In this document: positions 11,301-24,600 of the stretch, one piece after another | Layout: each line of letters starts with the position of its first letter | Position numbering within the stretch: position 1 is the first letter of the stretch | Notes under the pieces: generated by a model | Database searches by the model: none | What the model saw: the letters and a program-made list of their open reading frames with translations, nothing else | Told to the model about the DNA's origin: nothing | Position numbers and translations under genes: made by a program | DNA from: Spirodela intermedia | Taxonomy: Eukaryota > Streptophyta > Magnoliopsida > Alismatales > Araceae | Length of the DNA stretch: 64,000 nucleotides | Assembly (NCBI GenBank): GCA_902729315.2 | Contig: LR746264.1 | Location: 8,029,878 to 8,093,877, forward strand | Reading direction: 5' to 3'

Positions 11301-14195
11301 ACCTGAGCAATTGACGCTGAGGCAATTGGCACTGGGTCTATATACTCATACACACTATCTAGCGGCTTCCCCAAATCTTCACGCAGAATAACCTCAATCT
11401 CCTTAAATGGAACAGCCGGAGCCCTATCAAAGCAGTTCTGAAATTCTTCAACATATTCCGCAGGGAATAAAGTTGGCGCAGATGCAATAAACTGCAAAAT
11501 AGTGACCCGAGATGCCTAGTTCAACACCACAACCCATCAAAGTGAAAAGGGAAAAATGACAGGACGAAAAAACGAATCACGAGAAATAAAAAGTGGCCAT
11601 ACATTTGATGAATGTTCATAGAATAACAATATCCGAGTCAAACGAGCCCAAACGATACGTGAGAGAAATGACACCTATGGTGACCATGGTGACCATGGAG
11701 AGTGTTTTTTCCACTCTACCTGTCTGGATCTTCTTTGGAATTATCTAGGCACTACATTTGGTATGTTTATGACACGACCACTCCACCAATCCCCCTCCCA
11801 TGTCATTCAAGAGACAAAGTTCCATTCTGCTTAGCACACATTCCCATCATATTATTCTTCCGCTTCCAGGTAAAATTGAATTTATGTGTGTCGAGATATT
11901 CAGAAGATCAACACCAAATACCACATTTCTATTGCAAATGAAACTGAATGTATCTCATGCCAAGTTAGATATTATCCATATAGATTTTGGCACAGTTCAG
12001 GTATCTCACAGTGAAGATCTAGACTTCGGCCAGAGGGCTGCAGCCGGTAAACATAATGTGAATTTCTAATAGCTTCATGATCCGATCTAGTACATTTGGT
12101 ACAGAAAAAGATTAGTAAAGATGGGACTGAGTAAACAGAGGCTTATAAATGCAAGCGCCTATTGCAGAACGGAAAAAAGAAGAAGAAAAGGCATTATCTG
12201 TCTCAAATAACAAAAAAGTACAACATACTTGGCCTAACTTTATGTAGGTGGCTCCCATGCGTTCAAATAGCTTACGTAGATAAAGAGGGGAAATTAATCC
12301 GAATTGCATTTCATTGGGTAATGTGCTTGATGAATTGATCGTCTGCAAAATTAGAAAAATATTCAGTCTTTGCCCATCCGCTGGCTCAATGAATACGAGA
12401 TTTCTGTCTCCAAGAGAAGATTAGATAATTAACCATACAAGACCCACCCGAACAAAGGTCCAAATGAATCATAGTTGTTGGTGGTCCGTAAATAAAAGAT
12501 GAGGAAAAGAAGACTGAATCGTGACACATTTTAAAAAATATGTACGATAATTCGCACAATCAAATCAGGAATGCAAAGCCACACTGAGATGGATTTAACT
12601 GCATGTAGCCAAATTACAAAGACAAATCCATCAATGCTGATGTATCAAGCCTGAGAAAAAACCAAAATACTCGAAATAGTATTGACATACCAGATCAAGA
12701 CAAGCATGAAGATAAAATAAAAGATAATACCAATACCTTTGAGACATCAGCTAACCATTCCCCACCAACACCTATGACGGCCTGAATCCCTTGGGCCAGC
12801 CTCAGCGCACCTCGAGGCCCTGTGTTGATTGATGTTTGAATGATGTCTTCCACGAGTTTTGGTAATTCACCAATTCTATCTAAAGCAACAAAACGAATTC
12901 GGTCAACTAAGAGAATATATCTTCTACAAGATTTCCTATGTTGTACAAAGAAAAAGAAAAAGAAATAAAAAGAAAGAAAAAAGATCAATGATTCTTCAAT
13001 TCCTCTGTCTCTCTCCTAACATGACAGATTCAAGGTTAGCCGCTTTCATCTGCGAAAATATTTTGCACTACTAGTTGGAATGGGGAAGTTGGTTTACAAT
13101 CTTATGCTAAAGCTTCCTTCCCCGACATGTCATTAAAACATAGAAATAAGTTATTAGAGAAATTTCCATTATTTAAGACATTTATGACATATGTGGGCGG
13201 GTATTTGCACGGAGGTCAATGAATCCGTACAAAGTACATGTTACTCAACACCACGAGTTCAACCGCAATGAAGATGATCAAGGTGAGTATGGTTGCGGGC
13301 GTCACTAGGTTTTAAGACTCCTTTGTACAGAACCTAATCAAATTTATATTTATCGAGTATTTAGGTCAAATATGAAGTAAATCATGCCACTATTCAACGT
13401 TTGGGTAGCGGTCTGGTATAATGTTTCACCTCATGTGATATTCAGCGACATATTTTTGGAATGTAAGGTGCGGTACAGTAATCGCATGTTAATACTTGAT
13501 TTTTTTATAGCAAAATTCTTGGCAGTCACTCAAGGCAACATTAGAGATCATTAAAAAGCATGAGGAGACCAAGGTCTTTTTCGGGCACCATTTTCAATGG
13601 CTCACCTAAGTATCTCGGGACTATTTTGGTTGGTGACACCTTGAAGACTTGATGGCAAAATTTCAAATCACTTACCCTTTCTGATGACACCAACAGATAA
13701 TACGAGGGAGATATGGAGTTCCAGAGTACATTCATACATGGAGTACCTTGAATGCGAGTGGAAAACTCCTCTGTCCGAGAATACCGAGCAAGTATGGATG
13801 ATCTACTCGTTCGGCTTCTGATAATCCTCCTCGGGCAGACTGAATTCATTTTCAGCTATAATACGGAAGAAACGGTAAGTTTCCGGTAAAAACCAAAAAT
13901 CGCCGCAGCAGCTGGAGGCTATTGCACAAGAGTGAACCCATTCCCCTACTCGGAGAGACATACACGCTCTATCGCTGGGCGTGAAAGAATGAATAAGAAT
14001 AAACGAAACAAAATGAAAACACCGCGAACAGCACGATTTCACCTCGAGGCTCCGTCGAATTAAACAGACCAGTAAACAGTACGCTATAGGAAATGAAAGT
14101 TAGTGATGCTACTAGGAGATCCAACAGACCTGAGGGCGGTGTTGGACGAGGGTGATACGGGTGCAAGCCACCCCCCTCATCGCCGTCGCCGCCAT
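8303..14195 (-). CDS. ABC1K9: ABC1/UbiB-type atypical kinase, plastid (ABC1K9-like)
   Basis: Member of the aarF/ABC1/UbiB atypical kinase family, whose plastid members regulate prenyl-lipid and quinone metabolism in plastoglobules and envelopes. Eleven exons on the minus strand: 14195-14130, 13855-13747, 12879-12737, 12342-12229, 11491-11303, 11218-11063, 10237-9972, 9807-9710, 9195-9017, 8697-8587 and 8497-8303, all GT-AG and in frame, giving 541 residues, close to Arabidopsis At5g05200. Motifs in order: KLGQ of the KxGQ motif at 141-144, the Ala/Ser-rich loop (ASASIAQ) near 201-207, the VVIK lysine at 223, EEVDFQKEA with the ExD motif at 273-275, HADVHAGN with catalytic Asp at 361, and LDFG at 378-381. 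The Arg/Ser-rich N-terminus fits an organelle transit peptide. The first two exons are the least certain part. The two largest introns (868 and 737 bp) show nothing recognisable. Confidence 0.88.
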
Positions 14196-15278
14196 TGTCG
14201 AGCCACTTCCTGGTTGCGCCGTCGACGACTGTGTCGACGCCGAGCTCGACAGACGCCTGAGGAGAACAAGTGCTATCGTACGACGAGGTGGCGTGTCTGG
14301 CGAACGATCAGCCGAAGGAAAAAAAAATCTCTCCTATGCGGCGTCCTTGCAGACCACGTTAACGCACGCCGACAGGGATAAAATCGAGCCGTTGTGCTGG
14401 TCCCACGTCAGCACGATGATTTCGTAAGCGTGCCCGAGAGAGGAGGGCCACTTCGGACGGCTTCGATGCCACGTAGAAGAAACCGCCCCCACCCACACCG
14501 TCCAACGACGATGGGAGCCCATAGAAAATTAAAGGGCAATTGACCGTCCGATGGCTTTCAGTCGGCGATTTTGGCCCGCATGATCATCACCTCTTATAGA
14601 ACGAGTCCACTGTATGGTCTGCAAGTCACGCCGGATTTATCTCGAAATTAATCAATGCGCGGCTAATTAGTCGAGCCGAGTCGTACCATTTCGCATATTT
14701 ATGGGAACTTTTTTAATTTTATTTATTTATTATTTATCTCGGTTATGCAGTTCATCAGCCGAGGCCCCTGACGAATAATGTTGGTAATTCATTCATAATT
14801 AAGTAAGTTACATAAAAAATCGTATTTTTAATGAATTACATAACCGGGAGATGTTTGGATCGTCGTTTCGGCGGTGTTTGGATCACAACGGCGTTAGTCA
14901 GGGGACTTTTTTTCCCGATAATACCCTCAGCCATTGTTATAAAGCCTGAAAGGTTCACGAACTGGGGGGTTTGAACCGCAGGCGCCTGAAATCCCAAGAA
15001 GCTCTTGGCAGACTACAGAAAACTCCGCATCCTCCCACCCAGCTTCCCTTTCTCTCCGGTTGATAATATGTCGTCCCGCTCGGATTGCGACACTCTAGCC
15101 ACGGCATCATGGATTCCCCATCGCAAATTGGGGACGAGGTGGGGCGCTTTCTTTTTCTCAATGTTTTTCTTCCTCCCCGGGGATTTCCTCGCAGCATTCG
15201 ATATGTATTTTTTTTCTGGAATCCAGCTGGGGAATTTGGAAGTTTTCATCGTGTTTCGACGAGTTAGACTAATGCCAG
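14196..15278. promoter_or_regulatory. Divergent intergenic region between ABC1K9 and SHPRH genes
   Basis: About 1.1 kb separates the ABC1K9 start (minus) from the SHPRH 5' leader (plus), so the two promoters must lie here back to back. The part near ABC1K9 (14196-14560) is GC-rich; 14640-14850 is AT-rich and contains a small inverted repeat. The SHPRH leader exon probably begins near 15000 and ends at the splice donor after 15278. I see no clear TATA box for either gene. Confidence 0.5.
14738..14850. repeat. Short inverted-repeat element, possible MITE remnant
   Basis: CTCGGTTATGCAGTTCAT at 14738-14755 is nearly the reverse complement of ATGAATTACATAACCGGGAG at 14831-14850. The 75-bp spacer is AT-rich. 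Just outside on the right, TGTTTGGATC occurs twice (about 14851 and 14874). No clean target-site duplication is visible, so a miniature transposon is only a guess; a simple hairpin is the alternative. Confidence 0.35.
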
Positions 15279-15601
15279 GTAAAAGTCGTACCTGTTTAAT
15301 TCGTTTCATCTAAGCTATTATTCGACGGTGCCTTGAGCAACTGTTTAATCTGGAAGCTCTACGCAGCTTTTTCCTTGCGAACAAGATGGAATGTCTCTTC
15401 ATTTTATTCCTTGCGAATTTACTCTGTCGTCGTTTCTCTCTCTCTCTCTCTCTTCTGTTAATGAAGATTACGCGCGAGGGATGAACTGTTTTGTATTGCA
15501 TTCACCTGTTCGTACTAAACACTATTTCAGTTATCAACGAACTTAAGTTAAAACTTTGATCTGGGAGAGTTTCTCAATCCTTGATCTTTTTCTTTTTTCA
15601 G
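15279..15601 (+). other. Intron in the SHPRH 5' UTR
   Basis: A donor (CCAG/GTAAAA) after 15278 and a polypyrimidine tract ending TTTTTTCAG at 15601 bracket a 323-bp intron just upstream of the SHPRH start codon. In the spliced leader, a stop codon (TAA) lies in frame a few bases before the junction, which supports the ATG at 15635 as the first coding codon of the main frame. Confidence 0.6.
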
Positions 15602-15634
15602 GTGACTTTAGAAGTTGATCACCTTCTTGAAGCA

Positions 15635-18600
15635 ATGGGAAGGAAGAAATCCCGTCCTGTTAGATCAGGGGGGTTACTGCCCGGCATTATTTCCTCCAAC
15701 GATAGTAGAGGAGAGCATAGTCGAGAGACCGACGCAAAAGTCGACGTTGTGGACGTCAAAAGTACTGATGGGAATGCATCGCCTAAACAATTTTTCGTTG
15801 ATGTAGACAGCAGTCACTGGGAGTCTGATGAGCATCTTGACATCGCAGAAATTATTCTTAAAGACATTAAATTTGATGATGGCATTATAGATCACAGACT
15901 GATAGAGAATCGATGCGCGATATCTAATATATATTTGAGGTTCAAGTTACCTGACGAGGATCATGATAATTTTAGGTTGGGTTATTGGCCGGTTGTCTCT
16001 GCGGACTGTATCCATCTGGAATTTGTTGAAATCGAGAAACATGGCTCAGAGGATAAAAAAATACCTAAGATTCTTTTCTCAGGGACATTTGATGGCCCAG
16101 GGGAGAGTGTATCTGGGCTTGTTCAGCTAGTTACTATGAAATTTATGACTTTGAGACCCGTTTCTCCAATTACGATTTTGGGCGATGTCCCATCCATCAG
16201 GCTGAGAGTAGAGATGCTGAGAAACGCTTTTGAAGCTTGTGAATCATTGCTAGAGGTTGCTAGGAAGCCATGGCGGAAAAACATGATCAGTGTCATGTCG
16301 TGGTTGCGCCCTGAGGTTACGACTTCAGAGGCAAGGTATGGAACTGATCTATTGAAATATGATAGCGGTGATGCACAACCAGGAGCAGTTGGTGGTGTGG
16401 CTTCAGGACTACATTCCGAGTTTGATGCTGCTAGATTTTATGAGGCTATCAAGCCGTCCAAGTAAGTTTTGTATGCAACATTCGTATGCTATATCTTATT
16501 GATCAGATTTTGCTACACAATTTGTTTTCTCAATATAGGATCAAAACGAACAGTATCATAGCTTCCACAGGAACAAGGCATTTCATCTATAATATAGTGG
16601 GATCATTATGAAATGCAATGTCCGTTTATCTTTCTTTCTGGTAGATAACTTCAACTCTTTTTCATCTCTTGATGGGAAATTCGGTGGTAATTTACTGTTC
16701 TTCTGTTTAGAAGCATCTCGAAGTGCTTGATCAACGAAGTGTCTCTTTTTAACCTCCCAGTGCAACCTAAACTAGTCAACATAATTCGATCTCCTTTATT
16801 CCGTTATTCATCATTGTATCAGATTCAATTCGCCACAAGAATGTTAGCTTCTTTGAGAAGTCTGTGTTTTTTTTTTTCGCAAATGGGAATGCATGTGTCA
16901 TATCTGCTGTCTAATCAAATGCGTGCCAATTGATGTGTTTGATATTTTATTTCTCAAATTTTTAGCCAGTTTTTGGTTCCTTCTTGACTGCTCATGCTTG
17001 GTAGCCAATTCGAATTATTTTCCATCTCTTGTAAGTCAACAAGGAAAGGTATTTGCTTATGCTTGTGCATATGCGAGGAGGTTTTTGCGTATTTATAACT
17101 GGATCCGAATACATCAATTTGTGTGTATATAAGAAATTTGCAAATTACACGCCAATATTAAGGTACCTTTTTTTTTGATGGATAATTACATTTAAATATA
17201 TAAGAATACCCCTCCCATAAGTACTTAGGTTGATATTTTATGGACTGTACGATTATTGAGTCTTGATTCAACAAATTATTGAATGCTTTGGTTTGTTGTT
17301 TTGGATAATTTACTATACTGGGCTCCATGTAACCTTTTCACGGTTTCTTGTCCTGTGCAGCATTGCCACAGAATCTGACTTACTTTTCAGATTATTATTG
17401 ATAATTATGAATGAAATCCTCATAATTATCACTCACTGTTTAATGATCCATATATTTCGCTTTATTAAAAAACGAAAGAAAAACCGACAATTATATGTAG
17501 CTGAGCACAGTGAAGAATTAAATAACAAGATTAACTTGGCCCTGAACCCTTTGGAGAAGTGGTATCATGATGGTGGAATATGGTTTGGACCACTGGATCA
17601 GTCGAGTTTGATCCAGTTCCTATCCAGGTTGTTCACTTTGGATAAAGATATCTAAGAGGGAAACTCTGTACACGTAATAAAAAGGAAAAAAAGTATTTAT
17701 AATTCAAAAAAGGGGACTACATGCGTTGAGAGGTTAAATAAAGGTATTTTCTATAAATACAAGCTTTAAAGACCCTGTCTACCCACCACACTGGTCACTT
17801 TTCATGGGCGATCTGGGGAAAAGAGTGCACTAGTGTCTGGTGTTTGTTTGATGGCCTTTTTCTCTTAATTTGTTTTTACAAGTATTCACCACTACACGTT
17901 GGATCCGATCACCTAGTAATGATTCAAAGTACCATTGTAGAATGGGTTGAGAAACTATGATCCAGAGAAGGGTCAAAGTGTCTAATTCTCTCTTAAATGT
18001 CTGTTGTGCCTTTGGAAAGTTCTTGTGCTTTTTCCCATTTTAATAAATTTTTGTACTAAAGTTGTAGGTGTAGACATTTTGCCTAAATTGGCTTCAGGGT
18101 TATTGATCCAGTTCCGAGTCTGCATTATTTTCAGTTTGGCTTGATGCGGAATGGCTGGCTTAATTGCTTTCCATGTGTGCTGGAAATTTGAAAGTCCAAA
18201 ACCTGACTCACATTTCAACTGAGAAGAGGGTGGGCAACCATGGCTAAGACCATTTTTTTAAGTCAGTTATAAACTCTAATGGTACAATCTTGACTTCAAA
18301 AATGCCATTCTAGAAACAAAATAATAATGCGGTTACCAATTGCTATCTATTCAACTCTGCAACAATATTCCATCAGTCTCCAATAAAGGTAATGCTATAT
18401 TTTGGCATGCATAAGTATCATTATTGAGAAATGTATAATGATGAATCCTACAAATCAATATTCAAATGTGGTTTCTTGAATATTGAGCTTGGATCAGAGT
18501 TGACCATCAGCTGACCCCAGAAATGAAAGGAAAGAGAGAACCAGGTGCATAAGAAAAATAACAAGAAACAAAAAAAGGAGAAGCACTGACAAAAGAAAAA

Positions 18601-21600
18601 AAAGATGTAGGGAGGGATATCGTGGGAGAAAAAGAGTAGAAAAGAGGAAAGAATGATAAATGACCCATGTAATTTAAAGAGATTGGTTGGTTATCCTGTG
18701 TTATTGATCCTCAGCTGCGAGCTTTCATCTATTCAGGATACATTCCTATGATAGTGTTACAAACCTCTTAAGATTTGGGGCGAAATCTTTACCCTAATCT
18801 TACCTTAGAAGAGGCTCACTCAGGGAATCAGATCTATGTGTATAGAAGAACCAGATTGAACAATTGAAAATGAAATTGAAAAGACAATAGAGGTTCGCAG
18901 ATAGTAGGGTGAGTTCTTGAGGTCAATTGATCTTTAGGAATAGGAGAGCCCCAATCGGACCTCTCTAGGGACAGATCTCCCCCTCTCACTCTTGTTTTCT
19001 CCCCCCTCTTATTTTGGCCTCTTCTATATTAGAGACCTCAGTTCATTATTCTGTTGTGGTCCCCCCTCCACATGGGGGTCTAGGTTGTCTTATGTAGACG
19101 ATGGTTGGCTTCGTAACATTACTCCCCCCATGAGTTTCACCTTGTCCACAAGGTGAGATGTAGGAAATTGTCGCAGGAATGTTGACACTATCATCCATGA
19201 TGATTCAAACTCTGGAAGATGTTTCCATGAAACTAAAATCTCTGTGTCTTGAGGGGTTGACTTGTGAGCTTTTATGCCATCTGGAATGAGTATCCATTCT
19301 TGTTCTTCTGATAGTGTTGGGGGAATCGGTTGGCTTATGTTGTTTGATCTTAGTGTCTTCCTAAGTTGGGATATATGGAACACCAGATGAACATTTGAAT
19401 GATCGGGCAATTGGAGTTTATATGCCACTAGTCTAATTCTTTCCATAATAGGATACGGACCAAAATAGTGAGGGTTTAACTTCTCGTTTTCCTTTTTGGC
19501 CAGAGATTTCATCTTGTATGGTTTGATCTTGAGAAAGACCAAATCACCCACCTCTAATTCCACTTCTCGATGATGCTTATTTGTATTAAATTTCATCTTC
19601 ACTTGTGCCTTGTGTAAGTTGAATTTCAAAATCTCAAGGATAGCATCTTGTTCTGTGAGTAGTTGATTGATGGCATCAAGTGGTGAAGGGAATGTTCCAT
19701 ATTTGATAAGTTTCGGTGGGTCCCTGCCATATACTGTTCGAAAAGGAGTCATTTTAATGGAAGAATGATAGGAAGTATTGTAACTATATTCTGCCCAATG
19801 AAGCCATAATTTCCATTGCTTTGGTTTATCAAATACCGCACATCCCAAGTAATTTTCCTAGCACTTGTCGACGACTTCAGTTTGTCCATCTGTTTGAGGG
19901 TGGTAAGAGGAACTGAATTTGAGTTCCATTCCCTGTAGTGTGTGTAGTTCATGCCAAAATGTACTTTGGAATATTCGTCCCTTATCGAAGATCACTGTCT
20001 TTGGAAACCCATGGAGCCTTACGATTTCTTTGATGAATAATTGAGCGACCTCCTTGGTTGAGAATGGATGATGTAGGGTAATGAAATGACTATACTTGTG
20101 CAATCTATCCGCTACTACTAATATGACATTCGACCCATGTGATTTAGGTAAGCCTTCAATTTGGGTAGGTATAGGCAGTGGTTGTAGAAGTCCCACTAGA
20201 GATAGTGAAGAAGATTTGTACTATAAGCAAGTAGGACAATTGTTGATATATGTCTTTATATCTCTCTTCATTCCTTGTTAATAGAATTATTGCGAAATTC
20301 TATGGTATGTCTTCTAAAATGACCCCCTATTGAGCTGTCATGAAAGAATTATAACACTCTGCTAATTAAAAGGGAATGTATTGACAGAACCAACCTTTCT
20401 CTATGTAGCAAGGATTTATCCTTCAAAGAATATAATTCATTTGTTGTATTTCCTTTAGATAAGGAAGTTTTAATCTCTGCAAGCTTAGTGTCTTGGTCCA
20501 CTACTAGACGAACAGCTTCAAGATCAATGGCGTGATGTGCTATTGCCTCATTTAGTTCAGCTTGTAGTAATGATAGACATTGGGATAATACATCTGCAGC
20601 TTGATTGTTCTTCCTTTCTTTATATATAATTTTAAAACTATAGCCCATCGATTTCACCAACCATTTACGATATTCAGCATTTAATTTAAGAATTTAATTT
20701 CTTTATGTTCAAGTAAGAATTTAAGACTGTACTAGTCTATTTTGATGATAAAATGTTGACATATAAGATAATGCCTCCATTTCCTTACTATCAACACTAT
20801 AGCCATCAACTCCCGTTCATAGGCCAATTTTAATTTGGCTCTTCTTGGAAGTGCTTGACTAAAATAAGCTATCGGGCACCCTTGTTGCATGAGAATGGCC
20901 CCAACACTTGATCCAGAAGCATTAGTTTCCACGATAAATTCTTGTGAAAAATTTGGTAATGCTAATACTGGAGCCATAGTCATTGCTTGTTTAAGGGTCG
21001 AGAAGGTTGCTTGTGCTTCTCTTGACCAAAAAAATGCATCTTTTCTTAGTAATTGTGTTAGTGGTCATGCAATTGAAGCATAGTTGGCAATAAATTTCCT
21101 GTAATATCCAGTGAGTCCTAGGAACTCACGGAGTTAAGATTTCTAGGAATTGGCCAATTAGTCATGGCAGATATCTTCTCCTTATCGACTTCTACTCCTA
21201 CCGACACCCAATGGCCCAAATACTCTAGTTTGCTTTCTCTAAATCTACATTTCTTGGCATTAATATGAAGAGAATTTGTTGAGAGAATGGAAAATACCTT
21301 CCTCATATGCTGCAGGTATTCAGTCATAGTGATGCTGTACACAAGTAAATCATCAAAGAAAACCAGTACGAATCGCCTCAATTGATGTTGAAATATTTGG
21401 TTCATTAGCAATTGAAAGGTTGTAGGTGCATTTGATAATATGAAAGGCATTACTTTAAATTGATAATGGCCATGATGAGGCTTGAATGCAGAATTTGGTA
21501 CATCTTCTTTTCTCACTTTGATCTGATAATATCCTGATTTTAAATCCAGTTTTGAAAAAATTGATTTCTCATACAATTCATCTAGTAGCTCATCTACAAC

Positions 21601-24600
21601 TGGAATGGGGTAATGGTTAGGACTGTGTGAAGGTTGTATGACCTTTGTTGATATAAGTTCTTGGACAAGTGTCTCAATTTCGTTTTTTTGGAAATGAGAT
21701 TATTTGTAAGGCCTCAAGTTCATAGGTTTTGTTCCTAGTAATAGATATATGGCATGGTCAATAGGGCGCTCAGGTGGCATTCCTATCAATACTTTAAAAA
21801 CCTTGGAAAATTCTTTTTTCAGTCTGATTTCTAAATCGTTGGGTGCATTAGGGTCTTTATGTGAGTGAATATGATGTAATTCAACCATATATGCCTTGCT
21901 ACTCTTAAGTTCTTTCTCTGCACTTCTTGGTGACATGCTGGTTTTTGTAATGCTAGGATCCCCTTTGAAGATGTGAATTTTGCCTCCCATCATGAACCTC
22001 ATTATGAACTTCTCATAGTTGGAAAGGATCCACCCTAAAGTTCTCAACCATTGTATGCCTAGGATCACATCCGTGTCACTCAACTCCAGTGGTGAAAAAT
22101 CTTGTACTATCAAAACACCTTGCGCCTGAAGAGGAATAGACTTGCAAATTGTTGCGCCTGCCACTGTGTTGCCATTGCCCATAACTATGTTGTAGCCATT
22201 TAACTTCTCCATTTGTAAGGATAAGTTATCAATTATTTTGGTGCACAAGAAGTTGTGAGTTGCCCCACTATCAATGAGTATTGACACCTCGATGTCATAG
22301 ATTTTGCCCCAAAGTTTCATAGCCCCTTATTGAGTAATTCCCATGACTGAATTTAAAGATACGTGTGTAGTGAAAGCCTTCTCATTCGTGTTGGATATGG
22401 CCTGGTCGAACAGTTCCCATCCTTCATCAGTGTTGTCAACTTCTGCACTCTTTTGGTCTTCATCCACAATAATAATATTCAACTCCTTTTTACAGCGATG
22501 CCCTGGAGCAAATTTTTCATTGCAGTAGCAGGATAATCCCTTATCTCTTCTCTTCTGAAATTCTTGATCTGTCAATTTGAGTATCTTGCGGTTACTTAAA
22601 GGTGGCTTGGATGTCATGGAATTTCCTTTTGACGTGCCTTCAGCTGAATCCTGATAATCCTTCCTGTAATTACCTCTATTATTTGTATTCTGGAATTATC
22701 TTTTGTAATAGTCATAGCGAGGTTGGGGTGGTTCAGGCTTTGTAATCACTTGTTTCCCAAAGAATTCATTTCAGCTATTTCGAATTTCTCGAAGATGAAT
22801 CTCTGCTTGGATTGGTAGATCCATTGTTTCTCTGAGTCCCAAGGGCTTATGCATTGCCAATTTTGATCTGATGTCTGGTTTCAAGCCCCTCACGTATGCA
22901 TGTTTTAATACTTCTGTGTTTATATCAGGTAGAAAGGCTGTAATTCGTTTAAATTCGGCCCTGTATTCTCTTACTGATGTGACTTGTTGTAAGCTCATTA
23001 GTTGTTGCAGTGAACTCCTCGTCTCAGACGTCTTGAACTGTTTGCCCAATTGACTCTTGAAGTCATGCCAATTTCGGAATGAGAACTTGTCTCCATCTAG
23101 AGATACCATTCCAGAGCTTCTCCCTCCATACTCAACATGATTTGCTTGAGTCTATCATGCTCTGACATAGGGTTTAGGCGAAAATATCTCTCAGCCCGCC
23201 TGATCCATCCCTCAGGGCTATCTCCTTGGAAAACGGATAACTCTATTCTCTGATTTATCTATGTTTGGCCATCTTGTGAAGCTTGGCTTGAATGAATGGT
23301 GCCATTATAAGGTTGCATTGGTTCTTTTCTTGAACCTTCATTTGGATGCGAACTGGAGTGTGGATCCCTTGTGGATAATTTCTGAAGAATCTGGTTGAGA
23401 ATTTCTCTTTGCTCGATTAGGGATTGTTCCTGCTTAGCATAACCCTGTTTCAGAGATGCAACCTCTTCTTCTAATGAAGTCATCTGATGTGCCTTTGACC
23501 TGGTGAGCATCCGCTGATCAAGATAGGTTCCAGACTATACTGGATGATCGTTCTTCTTGCTGTAGATCTGCCAGTCTTCTTCCAACGTTCTCACTCTGTG
23601 GAATTACAGTCGAACGAATTCGTTGTGAGAATTACCTTCGTTTCTTGAATTTGTTGTAGTTTGGACTTGGAAAGAATTCCTGCTTCAGTCTTGCTAATTC
23701 GATCCTTATTATGGCGCGAACAGAATCTTACTCTTGTGATCTTGCACTTGTTGAAATTTCTTCGAATTCTTGCAAAAAAGGACCAGGATGTCTGCTCTGA
23801 TACCAGTGTTACGAACCTCTCAAGATTTGGGGCGAAATCTTCGTCCTAATCTTACCTTAAACGAGGCTCACTCAGGAATCAGATCTCTGTATATAGAAGA
23901 ACCAAATTGAACAATTGAAAATGAAATTGGAAAGACAATAGAGGTTCGCAGACAGTAGGGTGAGTTCCTGAGGTCGGATCGATCCTCAGGAACAGGAGAG
24001 CCCGAATCGGACCTCTCCAGGGACAGATCTCCCCCTCCCACTCTCTGTTTTCTCCCCCCTCTTATTTCGGCCTCTTCTATATTTATAGGCCTCAATACAT
24101 TATTCTGTTGTGGTCCCCCCTCCACGTGGGGGTCTAGGTCGTCTTGTGTAGACAACGGTTGGCTTCGTAACAGATAGTTTCACAACAATCTGATTACGGC
24201 TGCAGCCAGTCCCTGCAGTTGGCATTTGATTACTGCTTGCAATGCTTACATTTAATTTGAAATGTTTTTTTCAAATATCTGCGATGAATTTGAATGGATT
24301 CTATTTGCACTTGCTGTTCTTACCTGCAGAGATGAGCCGATGCTGGAAGATGAGCTTCCTGAATTAGTTCCACAACTTAGACCGTATCAGCGTCGTGCAG
24401 TTTACTGGATGATTCAGAGAGAGAGAGGACTCTCAATCTCTTCAGAAAAAGTGAAAGATAACCAGTTTTTTTCTCCTTTCTGTGTTGCAGTTACTTTTCT
24501 TGATGGTAATTCAAGAATGTTCTACAATCCCTTCGGGTAAGATATTCTCCAACGAAATATCTTTTGAGTTGTTCTATTTTCAAAACAATTACATTGGACA

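Larger units (their letters stand above)
18755..24172 (-). mobile_element. Ty3/gypsy LTR retrotransposon, complete but decayed
   Basis: A 5418-bp element in reverse orientation to the host gene. LTRs of about 365 bp (18755-19118 and 23807-24172) start TGTTAC and end CGTAACA. The host sequence GATAG is duplicated exactly at 18750-18754 and 24173-24177. A primer-binding site complementary to initiator-Met tRNA (TGGTATCAGAGC on the minus strand, plus 23794-23805) lies next to the 5' LTR, and a purine tract (ATGGGGGGAGTAA on the minus strand, about 19119-19131) next to the 3' LTR. Internal order is gag, protease, reverse transcriptase, RNase H, integrase, which defines Ty3/gypsy. Frames are broken at several points, so this copy cannot encode a full polyprotein. 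Confidence 0.95.
16462..24329 (+). other. SHPRH first coding intron, 7.9 kb, with a retrotransposon insertion
   Basis: The donor follows 16461 and the acceptor TGCAG ends at 24329; the split Lys codon (AA + A) keeps the frame into DEPMLEDELPEL. Without the 5418-bp retrotransposon and one 5-bp target copy the intron would be about 2.4 kb. The remaining sequence, 16462-18749 and 24178-24329, is AT-rich with no recognisable gene. An open frame at 17263-17655 is hydrophobic at its start and has no family resemblance. Confidence 0.85.

Noticed and set aside
14103-14427. Plus-strand frames of about 92 codons
   Set aside because: They are antisense to the ABC1K9 first exon and its upstream region.
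17263-17655. Hydrophobic 130-codon frame in SHPRH intron 1
   Set aside because: Composition is that of AT-rich intron DNA, and no family resemblance or conserved motif is seen.
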